Assembly: GCF_000974485.1 (NCBI RefSeq)
Contig: NZ_BBOM01000005.1
Location: forward strand, 790,289 to 854,288
Source of the DNA: Streptomyces sp. NBRC 109706
Lineage (GTDB): Bacteria; Actinomycetota; Actinomycetes; Streptomycetales; Streptomycetaceae
Direction: 5' to 3'
DNA: 64,000 nucleotides
Shown: piece by piece, positions 56,819 to 64,000 of the stretch
Layout of the letters: every line of letters begins with the position of its first letter
How positions within the stretch are numbered: position 1 is the first letter of the stretch
Position numbers and translations under genes: made by a program
Notes under the pieces: model-generated
Databases searched by the model: none
The model's input: only the letters and a program-made list of their open reading frames with translations
What the model was told of the DNA's origin: nothing

Positions 56819-59800
56819 CCGTCTAGCTCCTCATCGCTCCCGTCAGGTCGCTCGGTTGCCTCGGCGGGGCGCGCCAGGATCTCCGCGAGCTGTTTGGCGT
56901 CCCATGCGGTGGCGGGCCGAACGCGCCAGCCGGCCGCCTCGTAGGCCTGGTCGCGATCCTCCGCCTCACGGTCGGAAGCGCCGTCGGCACCGGGCTGGTG
57001 GGCCAACACGACGCCGACGCGGTGGGCGGGCCACGCGAGTTCGGCGGGCCAGGCCGCGACGCCCAGCTCGAAGCCGGCTTCGGGCGCGCGCGTCCCCAGA
57101 ACAGCGAGACTCTCGGCGAGTTCGGCCAACCCCGGCTCGTCCACCAGGTAGGCGATGACGTCTTCCCAGGCGGGGTCGCGCACGACCGGTTCCGGTCGCC
57201 GCTCCGCCACGTAGGCCCGCTCGGTCTCGCCAAGACCCGGCCCGGGCTCGGGGCCTCGCCGGCGGGACTCCAGCCAGCCGACGCCACCCGTCACGGCCAG
57301 TTCCAGCGGGTCGAAGCCAGCCAACTGGCTCGCCGCGAGCTGCACCCCGTCGCCCTCGCCCTCGTTGAGAAACTGGATCACGTTGGTCCAGTACAGCCAG
57401 GCCTGCCAGCGCCTCCGGTGCGCGTTCCCGTCCCCCTCGACGCCCCCCGGGCTGTCGTCGAGCACGGTGAGCGCGGTCCACACCGCGCCGGCCTGCCCTC
57501 GACGAAGGTCGAGCGCGATGGTGAGCGGACATCCACCGGCGTCCCTTGTCGCCATGACCTGGACGGCTCCCCGCCCACCGGACAGCCGCTTCCCGGCGAG
57601 CGCCGCACCGATCCGGCTACCAATCTCCTGGCCGTCCGCGAGGGCCCTGCTGGTCGCGGAGACCGCGGCGAATCCGGCGAGGGCGCTCTGCGCGCGCCGG
57701 CGCCAGGGATCGGGGTCGGGGCTGGTCAGGTAGCCGATCAGGGTCTCGACGGGGTTGGCCCAGATGAAGCGCGGCAGATCGCGTGGGTCACCGCCGTGCA
57801 GCCGTCGATGGATGTCGGACGCCGTCTTCTGCGCGGTGTTCTGGTAGGGCACCCACACGGGGTCGGGGGACGGCTTCGACTGGCCGGTCCAGGCCCGCAC
57901 ATCGTCCCAGGTGAGTTGGAAGACCTGCCAGCCGTGTTCGGAGCGCAGCCGGGTGCGCTTGGCCGCGTCGTCGGCGATGCGGTTGTGTTCGGGACTCGCG
58001 TGGTAGCGGTAACCGTCGAGGTAGACGGCGACGCGCCGCCGGTCGTCGTCGATGCTGCGGAACACCACGTCGGGCACGGTGAATCCGAGGTCGGCCTGGG
58101 TCTCCATGCGCCAGCCGCTGACCGTGCCGTCGGGGGCGGTGAAGCGCAGCGTGGTGTCCCGCTCGCCGTCCGGGGTGAGCGCGGTGCGCACGCTCACATC
58201 CTCCACACGTTCCGCCCAGGCCAGCAGCCCTCGGCTGAACAACGCTTCCAACTCGCTCTCCACCTGACGGACAAGAGTGATGTCGCGCGTTGTCGCCGCC
58301 TCCTCCACGGCCCAGCCCTCGCCGTCCCGCCCCAGCAACTCTCCGAGCATGTCCAGGGCGTGTTCACGGGAGACCAGTTCGTACTCGTCGTCGGCGACGT
58401 GCCGCAGCAGGCAACGGTGGCAGGCGGGGCGTCCCTCGGCGACGCAGACGCACGTCTCCAGTACCGCCCGGCCCTTAGTCAGCACATCGTGCAGCCCCTG
58501 GGGTGCGGCGAGACGGTGCAGATAGCCGGTGCCCCCGGGGAGGGTGTCGTACAGCACCAGAAAGTGCCTGCGCAGGTCCTGGTCGCCGCCGCCGGGTTCG
58601 GGCATCGAGTCGGTGACCACGGCCAGATGGTCGGGGTCGCCACCGTAGCTGCGGGCGATGCCGGCCAGGAGTACCGCCTTGAAGGACACGAGCCGTTCCT
58701 GGGTGTGCGCGGTGACGGCGGGGATCAGGACGCGCAGCGCCTCGCTGCGCAGTTCGTGGGCGAGCAGCAGCCGAACCCCCTCGCTCCCCGCCCGGGATCC
58801 GTCGGGCTCCTCCCGCCGTCGGGGGCACCAGGGCCGGTGGAACGCCGTGCTCGAAGACGTCGGGGGTGCCGTGTGCGGCGTGCCCTGCTGCTGGGCCACG
58901 GGGCCGCCGTCGGGGTCGGCGTATCCGCAGGAGTCGCAGACCCAGAAGGGGTTGAGCCGCACCCCGCGCCCCGCGAACGCCTCTTCCACGCCGCCGGCGA
59001 TCTGGGTCGCGCCGACGTTGATGTGGCGAATCTCGGCCTGGCGGGCGAACTCCCAACCGAACGTGGCCTTCCGGTGCTTCCACGCCGCCTCGACGTGTTC
59101 GCCGGGGATGTCCACGGCCGGGACGACGGTGTAGTGGCGGCGTTCCCGCTCGTCCGTGTCGTCCCGGACGCGTGCGTCGTCCCGCTGGTCCCTGGCCAGG
59201 ACGCGGCGTGGGACCAGCACCTTGTGCAAACAGCCGACATCGCCGATGGCGGCGGAAGCGCAGCGCGGACAGCGGGAGGTGTCCCGCTGGGCCCGGTGGG
59301 CGCGGACGTGGCCACAGTCGGGGCAGACCCGCCACCAGGCCCACGCGGGACGGCCTGGACTGCCGATGTCGAGGCCGCTGATCCGGTGCTTGTAGCCCTG
59401 GACGTAGTAGTGGTTGCCGGGTGCGAAGTCCGTCAGGGCCAGGCGTGCCGAGCGGGCGTGCCGGAGCGTCTTGCTTCGGTGCTCGGGGGGTTCGGTGCCG
59501 GTCTGTTCCTTCCAGGCGAGGGTCGCCTCCAGCTCGGTGACGGTGTCGACCAGGCTGTAGTTGGGCAACAGCCCCAGATCGACGAGGGCGCCGTGCGCGG
59601 TGGTGCGACTGATCTCCCTGGACTGGTTGCCCACGGCACGTCGTTCGGCGCGCAGTTCACGTCCCTGCCGATCGTGCTCGGGGTCGCCCGCCACCAGCTC
59701 CGCGTGCGCCTCGTCGATCGCTTCGATCCTTCGCCGCAGGTCGTCGCGCCGGCTCTCCCACTGCTCCCGGGCCCGGTCGAGCGCCGCGCCCAGGCCCTCG

Positions 59801-62800
59801 GTCGCGTAGCGCCGCAGCTCGTCGGCTGCCTGCGGGCTCACACCCGTCCCCCGTTCCTCGTCGTACGGGGGGAAGAGCACGAGGAAGCTGTCGGCCAGCG
59901 TCCCACCGGCGGTGAGCGCGGCCTCCCGGAACTCCGACAGCCACCCCGACTCGCCGAACAGGTCGGTGGCCCGGTGCGGCAGGGGAAGGACCGGGACGCC
60001 GTCCCGGGTGAGCAGGCGGCCCGCGGCGGCCAGGTCGAGGAGGCGCGCGACATACTGACGGCGCAGGATCTCGATCGCGGAGAGGTAACTGCCCGGGGGC
60101 CGGATGTCACCGGCGATCATCAGCCGTGGATCGTCCAGGTAGTAACGATCCCTGGGGCTTCGGCCGACCATGGTCAGCAGATAGGCGTTGCCGGTGGCCC
60201 GGCCGGCCCGGCCCACCCGCTGGACGTAGTTGGCCGGCCCCTTGGGCAGCGAGGCCAGCACCACGGCGGACAGATCCCCGATATCGATGCCGAGTTCGAG
60301 GGTCGGGGTGCAGGAGAGCACCTGCGGATTGGCGTAGTGCGCTTCGGTGCCCTCCCGGAAGGCCTTCTCCACGGCCTCGCGCCTGGGGCGACTGAGGGTG
60401 CTGGTGTGCTCGGCGGTGTTGATGGTGAAGACACCGGCCTCGCGATACATCCGCCGGTAGAAGTCCTCGGTGAAGTCCCGGCCCCGCAGGCCGCCTTCAA
60501 GGTCCCGGCCGGTGCGCAGCAGGCCGCCGCACCGGTAACGCGGGCAGGTCTGGCCGTGCCACTGGTCGGCCAGGTCGGGGTGGATGGTCTGCTCCCAGAA
60601 GCAGACCGGGCAGTGCGCCGAGGCGTCGGCCACCTGGTCGTCCGCCAGCTTGCGGATCCGGAGATGGCCGGGCTGGAGCCCGAACACCCGGGTGACGCCG
60701 TCCCTGGCGGTGCGGGCCGAGAGCACGTCGGCGTCGGCGAGCGCGGGGAGCAGGCGTCCGAGGAAAGCGTTCGCGGCGTCGGGGCTCATACCGAGAGCGC
60801 GCCGGGTCCAGTCCTGGTACCAGCCGAGCCTTCCGGTCAGCACGTCGAAGTCGCCGCTGCCCTGCTTGGGGCTGCCCAGCAGGAACGCGGGCGCCGACAC
60901 CCCGGGGGGGAAGGCCGGCATACCGGGTGATCGCCCGCCCCAGATCAGCCAGCGCCGCACTCCCGCCTGGTCGATCCAACCGTCGAGCCACTTGTGCCGG
61001 ATCGCGCCGCGGGTCCGCAGCCGCTCCAACAGCCCGCGAACGTAGCCGATCATGCGGTCGGGGCCCGGCACGGAGCCGTCCGGCAGCGCGATCTCTCCAG
61101 GTGTGGTGTGGAGGAGTTCGCGGACGATCTCGACGATGGCGTCCGGTCGTTCCAACGGAACGTCCACGGCGACGGTGCGCGTCAGCTCCAGGGTGCGGCC
61201 CTGCCGGGAGCGCAGTCCGAACTCCAGGACGGCGGCGAAGGCGAGCCGTTGGGCGATGAGATCCCAGACGGCTCGGGAGCCACGACCACGTCCGGCGAGC
61301 AGGGTGTCGACCCCTCGGACGACATGCAGGTCGGGCGGGATGACGGCGGCCCGCACCGCCTTGCTTTCCACGACATCGGCGATGAGGTCGGCTGCGAGGT
61401 CGTTCAGCGCGATGGGCTCCTCCTCGTCGATGCGACTGGCGAGGAGCGAGCGGAAGGAGAAGGTGTAGGAGCGGCTGGCCACATAGCCGGCGCGGTGGGC
61501 GGCGTCCTGGACCGAGTCGTTGAAGAGGAGGGTCTTGTCCTCCCGGAGACTCTTGTCGAGTTCCCCACCGGTGAACAGCTGGGTGATGGCCGCCGAGGCG
61601 AGCGCGGCAAGGCCCGTTCCGAGGTAGCGGATGGCGTTGAAGGTACGGCAGGCCGGGCACTGGTCGCCCCGGGCGGCCCGCTCGTCGGCCAGGTCCGTCA
61701 GCACGAACGCGCCGTCCTGCGGGGGCTTCGCCACCGGCGGCCCGGCGCCGTCCCGCGACACCTCGAAGTCGGACTCGGGCGACAGCGGGCGCAGCCGGCC
61801 ACGCATCCCGTCGAGCACCATCACCACCGGAACGCCGCGCGGCTGCTCGCCGCCGAAGGCCGCGTCATGGACCTGCCGTGGGGTGGCCGCGATCATGTTG
61901 CGAACCCGACGCTTGTCGCGACTGACGGAGGCACGGCGGATCTTGGACGCGTTCATCACCAGATCGGCCGGGTCCGCCTCGGGGGACAGCGCGGCCCAGC
62001 CCGAGCGGCCACACTCCCGGCAGAAGACGGCCGGGAGGAATACCTGGGCGGGCGGCGCCGCACTGTCGTCGGCGGGCGCCACCACCCCGTCGCCCGAGGG
62101 GCGCGGGGCGAGGCCACCGCCGGTGGTACGGGACAACGTCCCATCGGCGGTCACCCGCTCGTCGTCCCAGCGGAACTCGGCCCGCGCCGTGCTGATTCCG
62201 CGCAGCAGCCGGGAGACCGACCGCACCCAGTGGTGGATCTCGACGGACAGCAACGGCCGGGTCGGCTCGTCCGGATCGCGGGCCGTCGACAGCAGCGCGA
62301 CATAGCGGGCGAACGCCTGGGCCGCGACGGCCGGAGCCTGCTGTACCGCCATGCCCCAGTGGTAGGCGTATCGCGGCAGCACCTCCACGATCTCGGCCAT
62401 GGTGCGCGGACGGCCGTCGAGGATCTCCAGAGTCGCGGCGGTCAGTCGGTGGCGCCGCAACGCGTGTCCGAGCCGCGCCGGGCTCAGGCCGCTCCTGCCG
62501 GTGAACGCGGCGGCCAGTTGGTCCAGGGCCGCGTCGTCCCTGGTGGGGTCGCCGAGGGCAACCACCTCGTGTGGCGCCGGGAAGGGCAGCGCGAAGTCGC
62601 TCTCCCCCGCGAACTCCTCGGCGTCACGCCGTTCTTCGGCCACCAGCGAGTCCGGCGGGAACGGGACCCCGAAGACCTGCTCCGCCACCTCAAGCATGGC
62701 GTCACTCTCAGCGCCGGCCCCGGTCTCGCCCAGGGTGGCCGAGGTGGCGATCGGACAGACCGGGCCGAGGGGCCGCCCGGGGCTGGCCAGTCCGCTGACC

Positions 62801-63573
62801 GCGCCGAGCCTGCGCAGCAGCATCGCCACATCGGTGCCCTGGGCCCCGTCGTAGGTGTGGAACTCGTCCAGCACCACATAGGCGAGCGCGGAGCCTTCGG
62901 GGGCGTGCCAGAGCCGCTGGTCGGCCGGCCGCTGAAGCAGCAGGTCCAGCATCTTGTAGTTGGTGATCAGGATGTCCGGGCGGGTGCGCCGGATCTCCTC
63001 CCGGTCGACGGCCACCCGTGGGTTGGCCTGCTTGAACTCCTTCGACGGCCGGTCGCCGATATACAGCCCGGCCCGCACGCCCGCGTCCCGCAACCGCGTG
63101 TCCGCGCTGTCCAGGTAGTCGTTGATGCGGTGGGCCTGGTCGGTGGCCAGCGCGTTCATCGGGTAGAGCAGGACCGCTTTGATCCCCTCACGGCCGGCTT
63201 CGCGCTCGCGACGGCAGTGGTCGAGCAACGGGATGAGGAACGCCTCGGTCTTCCCCGAGCCGGTCCCCGTGGTCACCAGGGTTGGCCTGGCCGGCCCGTG
63301 CAGCGTGGAGAGCCGCTCCCAGGCCAGCTCCTGGTGGCGGTGCGGTCGGAAGCCGCGCGGCCACCAGGTGAGGTGCCGCTGCCAACCGTCGCCCTCGGCG
63401 GGCCGGAAGGGGGTGCGGACCCGGAGGTAGGGGCCTCGGAAGATGCCGTCCTCGGGATCGGCGATGAACTGCTCCAGCGCGTGGCGGGTGCTTTCGTCCG
63501 CCAGCGCGTAGGTCGTCGCCAGATACTGGCTCAGGCTGTCGCGCACCTGCTGGGCGGCGAGGGTCGGTCGCAC
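56815..63573 (-). CDS. Giant DEAD/DEAH helicase with DUF1998-type cysteine cluster
   Basis: 2,252 residues from GTG 63573, with GGAAGGAG 6 bp upstream. Motif I TGTGSGKTEAF near 100, VLLYPMNALATDQ, motif II VLDEFHTYDGAQGTD near 237, SATLG, and motif VI QRVGRAGRATGN near 1120. Several zinc-ribbon pairs are present (CRECGRSGW, CPACRTF, CPVCFWEQ, CPDCGH with CPRCAS). TCVCVAEGRPACHRCLLRH near 1705-1725 is the DUF1998 cluster. Residues about 1835-1900 (PDVVFRSIDDDRRRVAVYLDGYRYHAS, then GWQVFQLTWDDV) look like a VSR/DUF559 nuclease fold. Size and plan resemble DruE of Druantia or DrmA/DrmB of DISARM, but no partner genes of those systems are seen. Confidence 0.88.
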   Translation of the reverse strand: MRPTLAAQQVRDSLSQYLATTYALADESTRHALEQFIADPEDGIFRGPYLRVRTPFRPAEGDGWQRHLTWWPRGFRPHRHQELAWERLSTLHGPARPTLVTTGTGSGKTEAFLIPLLDHCRREREAGREGIKAVLLYPMNALATDQAHRINDYLDSADTRLRDAGVRAGLYIGDRPSKEFKQANPRVAVDREEIRRTRPDILITNYKMLDLLLQRPADQRLWHAPEGSALAYVVLDEFHTYDGAQGTDVAMLLRRLGAVSGLASPGRPLGPVCPIATSATLGETGAGAESDAMLEVAEQVFGVPFPPDSLVAEERRDAEEFAGESDFALPFPAPHEVVALGDPTRDDAALDQLAAAFTGRSGLSPARLGHALRRHRLTAATLEILDGRPRTMAEIVEVLPRYAYHWGMAVQQAPAVAAQAFARYVALLSTARDPDEPTRPLLSVEIHHWVRSVSRLLRGISTARAEFRWDDERVTADGTLSRTTGGGLAPRPSGDGVVAPADDSAAPPAQVFLPAVFCRECGRSGWAALSPEADPADLVMNASKIRRASVSRDKRRVRNMIAATPRQVHDAAFGGEQPRGVPVVMVLDGMRGRLRPLSPESDFEVSRDGAGPPVAKPPQDGAFVLTDLADERAARGDQCPACRTFNAIRYLGTGLAALASAAITQLFTGGELDKSLREDKTLLFNDSVQDAAHRAGYVASRSYTFSFRSLLASRIDEEEPIALNDLAADLIADVVESKAVRAAVIPPDLHVVRGVDTLLAGRGRGSRAVWDLIAQRLAFAAVLEFGLRSRQGRTLELTRTVAVDVPLERPDAIVEIVRELLHTTPGEIALPDGSVPGPDRMIGYVRGLLERLRTRGAIRHKWLDGWIDQAGVRRWLIWGGRSPGMPAFPPGVSAPAFLLGSPKQGSGDFDVLTGRLGWYQDWTRRALGMSPDAANAFLGRLLPALADADVLSARTARDGVTRVFGLQPGHLRIRKLADDQVADASAHCPVCFWEQTIHPDLADQWHGQTCPRYRCGGLLRTGRDLEGGLRGRDFTEDFYRRMYREAGVFTINTAEHTSTLSRPRREAVEKAFREGTEAHYANPQVLSCTPTLELGIDIGDLSAVVLASLPKGPANYVQRVGRAGRATGNAYLLTMVGRSPRDRYYLDDPRLMIAGDIRPPGSYLSAIEILRRQYVARLLDLAAAGRLLTRDGVPVLPLPHRATDLFGESGWLSEFREAALTAGGTLADSFLVLFPPYDEERGTGVSPQAADELRRYATEGLGAALDRAREQWESRRDDLRRRIEAIDEAHAELVAGDPEHDRQGRELRAERRAVGNQSREISRTTAHGALVDLGLLPNYSLVDTVTELEATLAWKEQTGTEPPEHRSKTLRHARSARLALTDFAPGNHYYVQGYKHRISGLDIGSPGRPAWAWWRVCPDCGHVRAHRAQRDTSRCPRCASAAIGDVGCLHKVLVPRRVLARDQRDDARVRDDTDERERRHYTVVPAVDIPGEHVEAAWKHRKATFGWEFARQAEIRHINVGATQIAGGVEEAFAGRGVRLNPFWVCDSCGYADPDGGPVAQQQGTPHTAPPTSSSTAFHRPWCPRRREEPDGSRAGSEGVRLLLAHELRSEALRVLIPAVTAHTQERLVSFKAVLLAGIARSYGGDPDHLAVVTDSMPEPGGGDQDLRRHFLVLYDTLPGGTGYLHRLAAPQGLHDVLTKGRAVLETCVCVAEGRPACHRCLLRHVADDEYELVSREHALDMLGELLGRDGEGWAVEEAATTRDITLVRQVESELEALFSRGLLAWAERVEDVSVRTALTPDGERDTTLRFTAPDGTVSGWRMETQADLGFTVPDVVFRSIDDDRRRVAVYLDGYRYHASPEHNRIADDAAKRTRLRSEHGWQVFQLTWDDVRAWTGQSKPSPDPVWVPYQNTAQKTASDIHRRLHGGDPRDLPRFIWANPVETLIGYLTSPDPDPWRRRAQSALAGFAAVSATSRALADGQEIGSRIGAALAGKRLSGGRGAVQVMATRDAGGCPLTIALDLRRGQAGAVWTALTVLDDSPGGVEGDGNAHRRRWQAWLYWTNVIQFLNEGEGDGVQLAASQLAGFDPLELAVTGGVGWLESRRRGPEPGPGLGETERAYVAERRPEPVVRDPAWEDVIAYLVDEPGLAELAESLAVLGTRAPEAGFELGVAAWPAELAWPAHRVGVVLAHQPGADGASDREAEDRDQAYEAAGWRVRPATAWDAKQLAEILARPAEATERPDGSDEELDG

Positions 63574-63670
63574 GCGATGCTCCTTCCGTGCCGGGCCACC
63601 GGAACACGGTATCCGGGGGGTGGTGGCGTCTGCCGCGCCCCAGGCCGGTTCGGCCGGCGACGCGGGTGCC

Positions 63671-64000
63671 TCAGACGCCGAGCTTGCGCCCCACATAGGC
63701 GATCCGCAGCGCGCGTTCCCCGTGCAGCAGACGGAAGTGGATGCGGCCGGGCTTCGGCAGGAACTCGCAGTGCCAGTCGAAGAGTTCGTCGCGCTCCTCG
63801 TCCGGGAACCAGCACAGCCGGCGCCGTGACTCGAACTCGGTGCGCACATCGGACCGCCACTGCGGCGCGATGGGGCGCGCGGCCGGATCCCAATCGGCGA
63901 CCGCCGCCGCAAGTTCGGCCAGCCGATCGCGCACCGGCTGGACCCACACCGCCGGCAATTGCCGCAGATCCTCCTCGACGCGCGGCAGGAACTGGAGGCC
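63671..64000 (-). CDS. Hypothetical protein, 5' part beyond the window
   Basis: The C-terminal 109 residues of a gene that starts beyond 64000: QFLPRVEEDLRQLPAVWV, then RRRLCWFPDEERDELFDWHCEFL and LLHGERALRIAYVGRKLGV. It ends 97 bp before the giant helicase start, in the same direction, and probably belongs to the same operon. No domain recognised in the visible part; the LRIAYVGRKLG ending is well formed and coding-like. The in-frame TTG at 63958 is not a convincing start because the frame stays open to the edge. Confidence 0.65.
   Translation of the reverse strand, partial: GLQFLPRVEEDLRQLPAVWVQPVRDRLAELAAAVADWDPAARPIAPQWRSDVRTEFESRRRLCWFPDEERDELFDWHCEFLPKPGRIHFRLLHGERALRIAYVGRKLGV

Noticed and set aside
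56815..63573. Naming the giant helicase druE, drmA or drmB
   Set aside because: General plan and DUF1998 cysteines fit, but the other Druantia or DISARM genes are not in the window, so a gene symbol would overstate the evidence.
1..64000. tRNA, rRNA, riboswitches, CRISPR arrays or prophage attachment sites
   Set aside because: No clover-leaf sequence with TTCRANY arm, no rRNA-like block, no evenly spaced repeats and no integrase gene were noticed on reading; a dedicated scan could still find something small.

Overview
The window is high-GC actinomycete chromosome, most probably Streptomyces or a close relative. The grounds are very GC-rich third codon positions, a complete conservon (the cvnA-E signalling operon typical of Streptomyces), GTG starts, many ATGA start/stop overlaps and a type VII secretion-like locus. 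No rRNA, tRNA or CRISPR array was seen. Most of it reads as accessory chromosome.

Layout. 1-1,686: end of a sugar uptake operon (ribokinase-family kinase, RbsC-like permease). 1,833-5,664: NmrA-like reductase and EamA exporter divergent from a MarR regulator, then a beta-propeller-like protein and a broken GNAT gene. 5,931-14,394: a five-gene conservon (histidine-kinase-like ATPase, roadblock protein, DUF742 protein, GTPase, CYP157-like P450), an acyl-CoA dehydrogenase/oxidase-like gene and a frameshifted lasso-peptide B2 gene, all enclosed by two near-identical inverted genes for membrane-anchored ricin-type lectins.

14,451-37,171: a non-canonical type VII secretion-like locus. It has an AAA ATPase of EccA/CbxX type fused to a beta-helix, a giant 3,931-residue repeat protein, three small WXG100/ESX-like helical proteins on the opposite strand, an EssC/EccC-like ATPase with three motor domains, a single-pass membrane protein and an ECF-type sigma factor. 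EccB, EccD, EccE and mycosin genes are not visible. 37,172-37,989 is a short junk region with an IS110 transposase tail.

37,990-54,564: a catabolic island around a GntR/FCD regulator. Left-pointing genes encode a tricarballylate-dehydrogenase-like flavoprotein, an Ldh-family oxidoreductase and a thiamine-diphosphate decarboxylase-like enzyme. Right-pointing genes encode an aldehyde dehydrogenase, an acyl-CoA dehydrogenase, both subunits of a succinyl-CoA-synthetase-like ligase, an Fbp-type ABC importer, a D-2-hydroxyacid dehydrogenase and an ornithine-cyclodeaminase/ketimine-reductase-like enzyme. The enzymes can be ordered as hydroxyacid -> oxoacid -> aldehyde (one carbon lost) -> acid -> acyl-CoA -> enoyl-CoA. 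A shared operator-like motif lies before four of the transcription units, so I infer one regulon.

54,533-64,000: a left-pointing operon that looks like genome defence or DNA maintenance. It encodes a UvrD-type helicase with a RelE/ParE-like N-terminus, a 2,252-residue DEAD/DEAH helicase with a DUF1998-type cysteine cluster and a nuclease-like segment, and the end of an upstream gene cut by the window edge.

Family assignments rest on motifs and gene order read by eye. No database search was run.
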